Assembly: GCA_903863035.1 (NCBI GenBank)
Contig: CAIPAT010000322.1
Span: 1 to 34,512, forward strand
Direction of reading: 5' to 3'
Length of the DNA stretch: 34,512 nt
Origin: an uncultured Lentisphaeria bacterium
Lineage (GTDB): Bacteria > Verrucomicrobiota > Lentisphaeria > Victivallales > Victivallaceae
Positions 23,235-30,971 of this stretch are shown in pieces (the first letter of the stretch is position 1; every line of letters starts with the position of its first letter). The notes beneath the pieces are model-generated. The model was not told where the DNA came from. It searched no databases and saw nothing but the letters and a program-made list of their open reading frames with translations. A program made the position numbers and the translations under genes.

Positions 23235-24346
23235 CAGCACAGACCTTTCAAAATTTCCAGTAATTCAGGATCACTGAATTTACGCGGGTTTTTCTGCATG
23301 CTGCCGGAACGGCAGTTCTCCAGAATAAAATTAAAATGTTCTTCGTCCATTCCGAATTTTGTGAATGTGTCAGGAATATTCAGTTTGCTTTTAATCCCGG
23401 CGATTCCAGCAAGGAAACTGTCTGCCGAATCGAATCCGCATATCAGCGCGAGTTCTTTCAATTGCGGTCTGCATGACGGACGATTGGCTTTGAGCACCGG
23501 GATCAGCAGTACGGCGCAGCAAAGGCCGTGCGGTATTTTCAGTTTTGCCCCGAGGGGGTGGGCCAGTCCGTGCACCGCGCCTAATCCGCTTTGGGTGAAG
23601 GCCATGGCGCCGAGCATGCTGCCTTCCGCCATGGCGGAACGGGCGGCGGCGGCAGGCGGCGCTTGACACGCCGCAACCAGATTTGCCATGATCAATGATG
23701 CCGATTTTCCGGCAAGCAGCCGGGTAACGGTATTGGCTCCTTTGGAGATATATGATTCCACTGCTTGAGTGAACGCATCCAGCCCGCTGGCGGCAGTAAG
23801 GGCAGGGGGGCTGGAGTAAGTCAGCTCCGGATCAATAATGGCGATATCGGCGAACATGCTCTGATGGCGGATTGATTTCTTGATTGAAACTTCCGTATCC
23901 GTCAGTACTGCATTGGGAGTGATTTCCGCGCCGGTTCCGGCGGTTGTCGGCAATGCCGCGAAGAACAGCCCTTTGCCTGGAATCTTAAGTCTGTCATAAA
24001 AATAATCGGCGGTAAAACCTTCCAGCGGAATCAGCGCCGCGGCGGTTTTCGCCGCGTCAATCACGCTGCCGCCGCCGACCGCGATGATTGCCGTGGAACT
24101 GCTGTAACGGCCTGCCTGGATGAGCTTGTCAACTTCATACAAAGGCGGTTCCGCCTCGATGCCGCAGATGGAAGTGGTTTCGAATCCGATCAGGAGATGC
24201 TGCATGAACTCCAGTAAACCGTCTTTTTCGGCGTGTCTTCCGGTAACAAGCAGTATTCTGGCATCAGCCGGTATCAGATCCGGGAGGTCCTTGACTGTTC
24301 CTGCTCCGAAAATGATCCTGCCTGGAAAACTTAAACTGTATTTCAT
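23234..24346 (-). CDS. Iron-containing alcohol dehydrogenase family protein
   Basis: A 370-residue NAD(P)-dependent group III dehydrogenase. GRIIFGAGTVKDLPDLI opens the domain. AVGGGSVIDAAKTAA is the dinucleotide-binding loop. PTTAGTGAEITPNAVLTD follows. Metal ligands are expected in SGLDAFTQAVE, AVHGLAHPLG and KIPHG. The substrate cannot be told; butanol, glycerol, lactaldehyde and phosphonoacetaldehyde-type members all share these motifs. AAGGAG precedes the ATG by seven bases. It is translationally coupled to the PfkB kinase downstream, suggesting a shared carbohydrate pathway. Confidence 0.9.
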   Translation of the reverse strand: MKYSLSFPGRIIFGAGTVKDLPDLIPADARILLVTGRHAEKDGLLEFMQHLLIGFETTSICGIEAEPPLYEVDKLIQAGRYSSSTAIIAVGGGSVIDAAKTAAALIPLEGFTADYFYDRLKIPGKGLFFAALPTTAGTGAEITPNAVLTDTEVSIKKSIRHQSMFADIAIIDPELTYSSPPALTAASGLDAFTQAVESYISKGANTVTRLLAGKSASLIMANLVAACQAPPAAAARSAMAEGSMLGAMAFTQSGLGAVHGLAHPLGAKLKIPHGLCCAVLLIPVLKANRPSCRPQLKELALICGFDSADSFLAGIAGIKSKLNIPDTFTKFGMDEEHFNFILENCRSGSMQKNPRKFSDPELLEILKGLC

Positions 24347-24381
24347 GCCACTACTCCTTCTTCTATAATTGCAAAACAGAA

Positions 24382-25095
24382 TTAGAACATGCCTTTGAGT
24401 GAACTGTCCGACTCTGCAATCTGAATCAGCGCGTTTCTGGCGGCTTGACTTTCCGCCTGTTTCCGGTTGGAGGCGGAGCCTTCAGCCTTGATTCTGCCAT
24501 TTACCGCAACTCCCACCTGATACGATGGGTTATGGTCGGGGCCGGTCACGCAGATTACTTCATATTCCGGAGTGATGCCCCATCTTTTCTGCGTGTACTC
24601 CTGAAGTGTCCCCTTGGGATTCAGCCCCGGCAGCAGTTTATCAGGCTCAGGGAACGCCTCGCTCATTAAGTTTTTGACGAACTCCCGCACTTTTTCGAAA
24701 CCTGCGTCAAGATAATAGGCGCCGATGAATGACTCGAACAAGTCGGAAAGCGTTGAGTCGCGGTCATCGCCGCCGGATTCGATTTCACCCTTGCCGGCGT
24801 ACATGAACTTGCCCAGTTCCAGTTTGCGTGCGAGCTTGGCCAGCGCTTCCTGCTGAACCATTGCCGAACGCATCTTGGTCATCGCGCCTTCGTCTTCTTC
24901 TGTATAACGCAAATAGAGAAACTCGGTCAGCAGAATCTGGAGAACGGCGTCACCCAGAAATTCCAGCCGCTGGTTATCATAAGGCAGATTGTTTTCAACG
25001 GTAAATGAACGATGCGTCAAGGCTTCTTTCAGCAACGCTTTATTGTTGAAATCATAATCTATTTTATATTTAAATTTTTCTATGTCTTCAGCCAT
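24382..25095 (-). CDS. rnc: Ribonuclease III
   Basis: A 237-residue double-stranded-RNA endonuclease for rRNA and mRNA processing. The signature NQRLEFLGDAVL (41-52) contains E45 and D49. The second acidic pair, D118 and E121, is in SDLFESFIGAYYLD. A dsRNA-binding domain (about 160-230) includes NPKGTLQEYTQKRWG and ASNRKQAESQAARNAL. Length is normal. It starts three bases after the lipoate-ligase stop, with a weak ribosome site, so it is probably translated by coupling. Confidence 0.95.
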   Translation of the reverse strand: MAEDIEKFKYKIDYDFNNKALLKEALTHRSFTVENNLPYDNQRLEFLGDAVLQILLTEFLYLRYTEEDEGAMTKMRSAMVQQEALAKLARKLELGKFMYAGKGEIESGGDDRDSTLSDLFESFIGAYYLDAGFEKVREFVKNLMSEAFPEPDKLLPGLNPKGTLQEYTQKRWGITPEYEVICVTGPDHNPSYQVGVAVNGRIKAEGSASNRKQAESQAARNALIQIAESDSSLKGMF

Positions 25096-25098
25096 ATC

Positions 25099-25806
25099 TT
25101 AGGTCTGCATTTTTTTAAACCGGTTCCATTGTTCAGTAGAATACTTCATTTCAGACAGAATTTCCGCATCGCGCAAAAACTCTCTGGAAACATTAAACTC
25201 AATAAAGCTGATTTCAAATTGTTTTTCTAATGCCTTGACAAGTTTTTCCGCCAAAATCTCTGAATCGCCGCCGGACGCCTTCAAATCAATACTGCCCTGA
25301 TGCAGTATTCCGTCGCGGGTGCGCCGCTGCGCCGCCCCGGCATATTTACGTCCGCCGCACAACACGTCATAACGGGTCGGAGTCACAAAACACTGCATGG
25401 TCGCCCGGTCTACCGCGCCGCATTCCGCTGTGGACAACTCCGCCTCCAGGCCGAACCCGGCCAGCGCCTCTTTCACCGCTCGGTGGAAAACATGATAACT
25501 TTCCACGCGGTCCAAGGCGCATATCGGGTGTCCGGCGGGGACAACAACCGTATAGGTCAGGTCTTTATCGTGAAACACCACGCCGCCGCCGGTCATTCTG
25601 CGGACAATCGCATACCCTTTCTGCGGCGCGGCCTCATAATCCTGCACATAACCGATTGACACTGATTTCCTGTCCCAGCCGTAAATGCGGACAACCGGAG
25701 TTCCGAACTCGGCAATATGCGACAGCAGCAGTTCATCGATGCTCATATTCAGAAACGGGTCGCGGTCGCCATCCCGCCACAGCAGCCATTTTGCATTAGC
25801 CGTCAT
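25099..25806 (-). CDS. Lipoate-protein ligase A / octanoyltransferase-like protein
   Basis: A 235-residue BPL/LplA/LipB-fold enzyme attaching lipoyl or octanoyl groups to lysine of 2-oxoacid dehydrogenases or GcvH. RRMTGGGVVFHDKDLTYT (69-86) is the lipoyl-pocket motif. GGRKYAGAAQRR carries the conserved Lys (K154), and HQGSIDL follows. CFVTPTRYDV places a Cys (C139) where LipM-type octanoyltransferases have their catalytic Cys, so LipM activity is as possible as LplA. The usual LplA C-terminal accessory domain is missing. It starts one base after the kinase stop. Confidence 0.85.
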   Translation of the reverse strand: MTANAKWLLWRDGDRDPFLNMSIDELLLSHIAEFGTPVVRIYGWDRKSVSIGYVQDYEAAPQKGYAIVRRMTGGGVVFHDKDLTYTVVVPAGHPICALDRVESYHVFHRAVKEALAGFGLEAELSTAECGAVDRATMQCFVTPTRYDVLCGGRKYAGAAQRRTRDGILHQGSIDLKASGGDSEILAEKLVKALEKQFEISFIEFNVSREFLRDAEILSEMKYSTEQWNRFKKMQT

Positions 25807-25807
25807 T

Positions 25808-26671
25808 TTAATATTTTCTCTTCCGGTTCAGATAATGATCTATCTGTTTATTCAGACTGGCAATATCCATTTCAATGCCGTTACATTCGAAATATTTCTT
25901 ATTGAAGCCGCGGACAATTCTTTCGCGGTCAACCGGCACATTAATATTGCCGGAGATTATTATCCATGAAGAAATGATTCTGGCGTATTCCTTGACCCGC
26001 ATCCCCTGGCTCAACGGGTTGCGCAAAAAATCCGTTCCATCGAAATCGTACAGCCCGAACTCCAGGCCGTCGGGGTCTTTTCTGCAATAAATATTGCTCA
26101 ATTTCAAATCGCCATGGCGGATGCCGGCATCGTGCATCTTTTTCAGATAAGCGCAGATATGGGATTGAAATTTTACATAAATGTCCGGACGGGCAACGCT
26201 CTCCCGGATATAATTTTCTGGAGAAATAATATTTTCAAGATTTTCAGTAAGCAAATAAGATGCTTGCAGTATTCCCCGCCGCCGCCGCGACAATGCCGCG
26301 ATTACTTCCGGGCAGGGGATGCCGAGCCGGCGGAGGGCCTGCGTGGCCGGCAGCACTTTTAAAGGCCGCGACTTGCGGAAAAGGTATTTCAGCGTGTAAA
26401 TCAGGCCTTTGTTGTTATAACGCTTCAGGAAATATTTGCGGTTGTCAATTTCAACAATTCCGGCTTTGGTTGTCCTGGAATCTTTGAGGATTACCCCTTT
26501 ATCCAGAAAACTGTCCGGTGAATGCAGAAACCGTTTCATTTCCGGATAAGCGCCGATTGTACGGATAAGGCCGGTATATCCGTTGACGCCGCAGTAAAAG
26601 AAATAATCACTGTCGGCGGACCGGCAGTGATCTTTATCGCTTTTCTTATTTTTTGCCCTTGTCATAGGCAT
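25808..26671 (-). CDS. Kdo/Rio-type small-molecule kinase (lipopolysaccharide kinase family)
   Basis: A 287-residue protein-kinase-fold enzyme. FLKRY (K83) is the ATP-binding Lys. RHGDLKLSNIY (185-195) is the catalytic loop with D188. YDFDGTDF (208-215) stands in for the DFG metal-binding motif. This layout matches the lipopolysaccharide kinase (Kdo/WaaP/InaA) families that phosphorylate core sugars rather than proteins, which suggests a Gram-negative envelope. Arg/Lys-rich stretches (RRRRG) are consistent with membrane-surface action. It starts the compact six-gene minus-strand cluster. ATG codons at 26671 and 26665 are both possible, and no strong ribosome site is visible. Confidence 0.8.
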   Translation of the reverse strand: MPMTRAKNKKSDKDHCRSADSDYFFYCGVNGYTGLIRTIGAYPEMKRFLHSPDSFLDKGVILKDSRTTKAGIVEIDNRKYFLKRYNNKGLIYTLKYLFRKSRPLKVLPATQALRRLGIPCPEVIAALSRRRRGILQASYLLTENLENIISPENYIRESVARPDIYVKFQSHICAYLKKMHDAGIRHGDLKLSNIYCRKDPDGLEFGLYDFDGTDFLRNPLSQGMRVKEYARIISSWIIISGNINVPVDRERIVRGFNKKYFECNGIEMDIASLNKQIDHYLNRKRKY

Positions 26672-27120
26672 ATCAGTGTCTTTGTTTTAGTTTTCTATAG
26701 TTTAAACGTTTTTCTGGACATTTTGTTTATCAATTACTTCCTTCAGCGGCAACCGTTTGCCTTATCCTGCTGTCGCGGGATCGGAACCGTAAACCATGGT
26801 TATGACGGAGCATACCCCCATAAGCTTACCCGATATGAACTCATTTCAACACCCAATAGCCAACACTCAATTTCCAACCGGTGAAGGACTGGAACAACCT
26901 TTGACATTGGATATTTCCCGCCTTGCGGGACTGATTATTAAATATTTAGTTCAAAATTCCTTAACTTAGCATAAACCTCCAGAGCGGGGATCGCTCAAGT
27001 ATTGGAGGAGTGATGCAAGGAGGAACCTTGAACTGTCAAGGTCTCCCCTGCAAAAAAACTTCGTACTCCATCGGACGGAGACGTGATCCACCGTCGGAAC
27101 GGCGGATTTTGATTTATGAA
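26672..27120. other. 449-base spacer with several hairpins, no gene seen
   Basis: Between the kinase start and the leuB-type stop. It contains stems at 26764-26781 (ATCCTGC-TGTC-GCGGGAT, one G-U pair), 26916-26930 (TCCCGC-CTT-GCGGGA), 27025-27042 (ACCTTGA-ACTG-TCAAGGT) and 27066-27107. Reading frames here are short and lack codon bias. It may hold the leuB terminator and the promoter of the minus-strand cluster. Confidence 0.5.
27051..27107 (-). terminator. Probable terminator of the isopropylmalate dehydrogenase gene
   Basis: On the minus strand, 14 bases after the stop, ATCCGCCGT-TCCG-ACGGTGGAT forms a stem (one mismatch). A second small CTCC/GGAG stem (27066-27080) follows, and then a run of seven T (27051-27057). 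The T-run is about eight bases after the second stem, so efficiency is uncertain. Confidence 0.4.
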
Positions 27121-28242
27121 TTACAGGTTTTCTACAACCAGATCGCCGACTTGTGTTGTGGAATAACCCATTTTCCCGGCAGCCATTGACTTGAGTTTCT
27201 TGCCGGTTACATAAATAATGCTTTTCTCGATCGCGGACGCGGCTTTGTGTTCGCCGAGGAAATCGAGCATCATGCCTGCCGCGCCGATTGCCGCCAGCGG
27301 ATTGATGACATTGAGTCCGGTATATTTCGGGGCGGAGCCGCCGATGGGTTCGAACATGCTGACGCCTTCCGGATTGATATTGCCGCCGGAGGCGATGCCC
27401 ATGCCGCCCTGAGTCATGGCGCCCAGGTCGGTGATGATGTCGCCGAACATATTTTCGGTGACAATGACGTCGAACCATTCCGGATTCTTGACCATCCACA
27501 TACAGGTGGCGTCAACGTGGCAGTAATCCAGTTTAACCAGCGGATACTCCGCGCCGACTTCGTGGAAGACACGATCCCACAGGTCGAAAACATAGGTCAG
27601 CACGTTGGTTTTGCCGCAAAGAGTGAGCTTCGCGATTTTGCCGGCGGCGATATCGTTTTCAGACAGGCCTTTCCAGGGTTTGGCTTTGCTGTGACGTTTC
27701 ATGGCCAGTTCGAAAGAGTAACGGATGCAGCGTTCAACCTGCAATCTGGTGTAAACCATCGCCTGCACCGCAGTTTCGTTAGCGGTGCCTTTCATGGTGA
27801 AACCGCCGATGCCGGTATAGAGTCCGCCGACGTTTTCACGCACGACGACATAGTCAATATCATCAGGGGTCTTGCCCGCCAGCGGAGTTTCAACTCCGGG
27901 ATAAAGTTTCACCGGACGCAGATTGATGTACTGGTCCAGGTCGAAACGCAGTTTCAGCAGAATGCCTTTTTCCAGGATGCCGGGCTTTACGTCCGGATGG
28001 CCGATCGCGCCCAGGAATACAGCGTCGTATTTCTTCAGGGTTTCCACCGCGTCATCGGGCAGTACGTTGTTGGTCTTCAAATAGCGTTCGCCGCCCCAGT
28101 CAAATACTTTGCGGGTGGTTTTAAAGTTGAACTTCTTTGCCGCCGCGTCCAATACCTTCAGTCCTTCATTTACGACTTCCGGCCCGGTGCCGTCGCCGGG
28201 GATAACTGCGATCTTATAACTCTTTCCTGCTGCTTTAGCCAT
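27121..28242 (-). CDS. leuB: 3-isopropylmalate dehydrogenase-type enzyme
   Basis: A 373-residue NAD-dependent beta-decarboxylating dehydrogenase; LeuB oxidises 3-isopropylmalate in leucine synthesis. [13 protein letters not shown] opens the fold. [12 protein letters not shown] and [17 protein letters not shown] carry substrate and active-site residues. [20 protein letters not shown] has the metal-binding Asp residues, and [12 protein letters not shown] with [13 protein letters not shown] the cofactor loop. The [15 protein letters not shown] variant differs from E. coli LeuB, so isocitrate, homoisocitrate or tartrate substrates are not excluded. ATG at 28242 is chosen because GAAGGAAG lies just upstream; the 12-codon extension lacks a site. 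No other leu genes are adjacent. Confidence 0.85.
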   Translation of the reverse strand: MAKAAGKSYKIAVIPGDGTGPEVVNEGLKVLDAAAKKFNFKTTRKVFDWGGERYLKTNNVLPDDAVETLKKYDAVFLGAIGHPDVKPGILEKGILLKLRFDLDQYINLRPVKLYPGVETPLAGKTPDDIDYVVVRENVGGLYTGIGGFTMKGTANETAVQAMVYTRLQVERCIRYSFELAMKRHSKAKPWKGLSENDIAAGKIAKLTLCGKTNVLTYVFDLWDRVFHEVGAEYPLVKLDYCHVDATCMWMVKNPEWFDVIVTENMFGDIITDLGAMTQGGMGIASGGNINPEGVSMFEPIGGSAPKYTGLNVINPLAAIGAAGMMLDFLGEHKAASAIEKSIIYVTGKKLKSMAAGKMGYSTTQVGDLVVENL

Positions 28243-28391
28243 TTTAAACTTCCTTCTATGATAATTATGCAATTCCATGCATGGTAAAGACTCATATTAA
28301 AATATGGAAAGAAAAATCTACTCCGCTTATGCTCTTTTTCAAGCAATATTAGCATTTGCCAACAAGTTTTTCCAATCCCCCCCCGGGGAGC

Positions 28392-28409
28392 GCCGGTCGC
28401 CAGACCGGC
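28392..28409. repeat. GCCGGTC hairpin
   Basis: GCCGGTC-GCCA-GACCGGC, a perfect 7-bp stem with a 4-base loop, preceded by a run of eight C followed by GGGGAGC. It lies in the spacer upstream of leuB together with the 28469-28488 hairpin. It resembles short hairpin repeats dispersed through spacers. Confidence 0.5.
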
Positions 28410-28468
28410 TTTATGATTTAACAGGGAGGTACATGATATACATGATTAAGATAGAGCGCAGGCAACCA

Positions 28469-28488
28469 CCATAGCTGTCAAGCTATGG
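28469..28488 (-). terminator. CCATAGCT hairpin after the glycosyltransferase gene
   Basis: CCATAGCT-GTCA-AGCTATGG is a perfect 8-bp stem with a 4-base loop, 21 bases past the minus-strand stop at 28510. No T-run follows, so it may be a dispersed hairpin element rather than a classical terminator. Confidence 0.4.
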
Positions 28489-28509
28489 CGTACAGACACA
28501 ATAAGAAGG

Positions 28510-29298
28510 TCAGGAGTTGGAAGAAGGGGGTGGCGCCAGCACTTTTTCCCATGGTTCTTTGTAGAACTCGTCTTTATTGGAGAAGACGTTGTATTTGACG
28601 ATCTGATAAAAGGCGGAAACGCCGTCTTTCCAGGTAATCTTTTTGCCTTCGTTATATTTCCGGGGATTGTAGGAGATCGGAACTTCCCAGATGCGGAGTT
28701 GTCTGGACTTGGCCAGTTTGGCCGTAAATTCGACTTCAATACCGAAACGCTGGGAATCGAGATTGAGATTCTGGACAACCTCCCGCCGGAAAGCCTTGTA
28801 GCAGGTTTCCATATCGGTGAGGTGAATATCCGAGAACAGATTCGAGATAAAGGTAAGAACTTTATTGCCCATTTCGTGGCGGAAATATCTGACCTGACCG
28901 GGAGTGCCCATGAATCTTGAGCCATAAACCACATCGGCTTTGCCGGCGGCCAGCGGGGATAAAACCAGGGAATAGTCTTCAGGGTTGTATTCGAAATCGG
29001 CGTCCTGGATGATGACGAATTCCCTGGTGGCTTCAGCGATGCCACGGATTACGGCGGCGCCTTTGCCGTGGTTGGTTTCCTGGTATAGAATAGTGATATT
29101 TTCTCGGTTCTTCAAGGTCTCCAGCTTTTCCCGGGTGTTGTCTTTTGAAGCGTCGTCAATAATGATTATTTCACCGGTTTCCGGTCTGGCCAGCACGCGT
29201 TCCACGATGCCCAGCACGGTCTCCTCCTCATTGTATACGGGAATGATTACGCTCAGGCGTTTCTCGACATTGAGATTGAGGTTGAAATTTAAAATCAT
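28510..29298 (-). CDS. Family 2 glycosyltransferase (dolichol-phosphate mannosyltransferase-like)
   Basis: A 262-residue GT-A fold transferase that moves a sugar from a nucleotide donor to a lipid-phosphate or polysaccharide acceptor. LSVIIPVYNEEETV is the N-terminal nucleotide-binding strand. IIIIDDASKDNT follows. IIQDADFEYNPEDY has the metal-binding DxD-type motif, and VVYGSRF with METCYKAFRR is typical of the DPM1-like branch. There are no transmembrane helices, so it is probably a peripheral membrane enzyme. AAGGG lies before the ATG. It follows proC after 12 bases and is likely co-transcribed, although the pathways are unrelated. Confidence 0.9.
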   Translation of the reverse strand: MILNFNLNLNVEKRLSVIIPVYNEEETVLGIVERVLARPETGEIIIIDDASKDNTREKLETLKNRENITILYQETNHGKGAAVIRGIAEATREFVIIQDADFEYNPEDYSLVLSPLAAGKADVVYGSRFMGTPGQVRYFRHEMGNKVLTFISNLFSDIHLTDMETCYKAFRREVVQNLNLDSQRFGIEVEFTAKLAKSRQLRIWEVPISYNPRKYNEGKKITWKDGVSAFYQIVKYNVFSNKDEFYKEPWEKVLAPPPSSNS

Positions 29299-29310
29299 AT
29301 ACGGTTTCCC

Positions 29311-30123
29311 TTAGTTTTTCAAGCCCAGTTCCGCAGACCTGGCGGCGGCGGCGGTTACTGCTTTGGCAACAGTTCCGCGGAACGAATTTTCCTCTAAAAC
29401 CGCCAGCCCGCGGATGGTAGTTCCGCCCGGTGAGGTGACCTGGTCGCGCAGTAGCGCCGGATGAGCTCCGGTTTCCAGCACCATCAGCGCGGCTCCGGCA
29501 ACGGTTTGAGCTGCCAGTTTCAACGCGATATCTCTGGGCAGCCCGGCATGGACCCCGCCGTCAGCCAGTGCCTGGATGAAGTCGAAAACATAGGCCGGGC
29601 CGCTGCCGCTGAGGCCGGTCACGGCATCCATTAATGACTCGTTGACGCGGCAGAAACTGCCGATCGAGCCGAGGATGCTTTCTGTTTCGCTGATATCTTT
29701 GGCGGATACTTTTTCCGCAGTTGCATATGCTGAAATTCCCTGTCCGATCAAGGCCGGGGTGTTGGGCATCACCCGGACGATCCGGTTGCCGCCGGTGATG
29801 GTTTTCAATGTCGCCAGTTTAACTCCAGCGGCTATTGAGATGATCAGTTTGTCTTTCAATAACGCTGATTTGCCGAGGAGCGCGTCAGCAATCTGCTGCG
29901 GCTTGACGGCAATGATCACAATATCAGCTTTCGCCATGATTTTGTCCGGAGAGTCGGTATGCACCTGAACGCCGGTAGCCGTCTGGAACAGCCCGGCTGA
30001 CTGGGCGGATACGTCAAAAGCTTTGAGTTTTTCGGCTGGAATGCCATTTTTCACCAGACCGCCGGCGATTGCCGAAGCCATTTTACCGGCACCGATAAAA
30101 ACTATGCTGGAACTTTTCTTCAC
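29311..30123 (-). CDS. proC: Pyrroline-5-carboxylate reductase
   Basis: A 270-residue enzyme that reduces 1-pyrroline-5-carboxylate to proline with NAD(P)H. IVFIGAGKMASAIAGGL is the Rossmann loop. VIIAVKPQQIADAL and VRVMPNTPALIGQG are conserved. The C-terminal GLSGSGPAYVFDFIQALADGG and RDQVTSPGGTTIRGL blocks form the dimer and substrate site. The start codon is GTG at 30123, with GAGGG seven bases before it. Length is normal. Confidence 0.95.
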   Translation of the reverse strand: MKKSSSIVFIGAGKMASAIAGGLVKNGIPAEKLKAFDVSAQSAGLFQTATGVQVHTDSPDKIMAKADIVIIAVKPQQIADALLGKSALLKDKLIISIAAGVKLATLKTITGGNRIVRVMPNTPALIGQGISAYATAEKVSAKDISETESILGSIGSFCRVNESLMDAVTGLSGSGPAYVFDFIQALADGGVHAGLPRDIALKLAAQTVAGAALMVLETGAHPALLRDQVTSPGGTTIRGLAVLEENSFRGTVAKAVTAAAARSAELGLKN

Positions 30124-30254
30124 AGTTTTACCCTCTTATAACGTATTTTAATTCTGTTTCCACTCAAACTGATGAAGTTAAATTTACATGGGGATTTTGA
30201 GTAAGCAAGGTGGAAATATGGCATCAGCGCCAAAATTTTACTTTTTTACGCTTA

Positions 30255-30414
30255 GGAGCTGTTCAAAAATAACCTTTACATCTTCGCGATTCTCCCGGAT
30301 GCTTTTGCGTTTGCCGGTTCGTTACATTCCTTCAGGTATGTGCCTCTCCGGCAATTCACAAAATAACCTCGGGATATTTTACGAAACTTGTAAACTTTAT
30401 TTTGGGACAACTCC
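30255..30414. mobile_element. MITE-like element with GGAGYTGT ends and TTA duplication
   Basis: A 160-base element with inverted ends 30255-30272 and 30397-30414 matching at 15 of 18 positions (GGAGCTGTTCAAAAATAA against GGAGTTGTCCCAAAATAA). The similarity extends inward through TTTACA. TTA lies directly outside both ends (30252-30254 and 30415-30417), a likely 3-base target duplication as made by some IS5-family groups. There is no transposase coding. It lies between the proC start and the 3' end of the small membrane protein gene, filling most of an otherwise empty 310-base spacer. Confidence 0.65.
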
Positions 30415-30433
30415 TTAGCACGGGATGCCTTTA

Positions 30434-30754
30434 TTATTCGAATATCGGAGTTTTTGAGGAATTACTTTTCTTCATGCCGTCAACCGTATCGTCGATCTTA
30501 TCTTTTGCTTCATCGGTTTTGTCATTGACTTTGCTTTTGGTATCCCGGTATTTATCGGCGGCATTGTTGAAGGTTTCAGAAACACTTTCTTTTATGTTCG
30601 AAGCTTTTTCGGAAATACCGGAAAAAGAATATCCGGCTTCTTCAAGTTTGGGTTTCAGGATGAACCAGAACAGGACGACAATTACGGCGATAACCAGAAT
30701 CAGACAACCAACGACTTCTCCGAAAATATTCCCGCTTTTTTTTGCATCAGCCAT
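30434..30754 (-). CDS. Small single-TM protein with charged helical tail (YtxH-like)
   Basis: A 106-residue protein. Residues about 12-36 (GEVVGCLILVIAVIVVLFWF) form one transmembrane helix. The remainder is strongly charged and predicted helical, with repeated Ser/Ala/Lys/Asp such as KVNDKTDEAKDKIDDTVDG. That resembles YtxH/apolipoprotein-like stress proteins, without a clear family match. AAGGAT precedes the ATG. It is divergent from tsaD, and a MITE lies 20 bases beyond its stop. Function unknown. Confidence 0.75.
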   Translation of the reverse strand: MADAKKSGNIFGEVVGCLILVIAVIVVLFWFILKPKLEEAGYSFSGISEKASNIKESVSETFNNAADKYRDTKSKVNDKTDEAKDKIDDTVDGMKKSNSSKTPIFE

Positions 30755-30908
30755 GTATATAAATCCTTAATTCACTAGATTTGAATCTCATTTTACTCTA
30801 TGTAAAAGCCGGCTGAAAATATACGACGGCAGGGACTTAATGTCAATTCCTTTGACTCCGCTGTATGGGCTTTTTTGCTGACATGCAACCAGAAATGATG
30901 ATATTTTT

Positions 30909-30936
30909 TTGCTTTTTCCGCCGGAATGGCTATATT
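30909..30936 (+). promoter_or_regulatory. Possible tsaD promoter
   Basis: TTGCTT (30909-30914), a 16-base spacer and TATATT (30931-30936), 35 bases before the tsaD ATG. The -10 matches at five of six positions; the -35 is weak. Confidence 0.3.
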
Positions 30937-30971
30937 CTTTAGCTTTTTACCATGCAACATTCGGGAATATT

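Noticed and set aside
26966..27499. 177-aa minus-strand ORF overlapping the leuB-type 3' end
   Set aside because: Arg/His-rich shadow frame running through hairpins of the spacer.
27247..28287. 346-aa plus-strand ORF opposite the isopropylmalate dehydrogenase gene
   Set aside because: It is antisense to a gene with clear family motifs; its translation shows no known domain and is His/Phe-rich as expected of a shadow frame.
28377..28388. Run of C8 followed by G4 as a phase-variable tract
   Set aside because: It is in a spacer, over 130 bases upstream of the leuB start; no promoter spacing or coding frame depends on it visibly.
28446..29045. 199-aa minus-strand ORF overlapping the glycosyltransferase
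   Set aside because: It is a +1 frame shadow of the GT2 gene, with Pro/Ser/Arg-rich composition.
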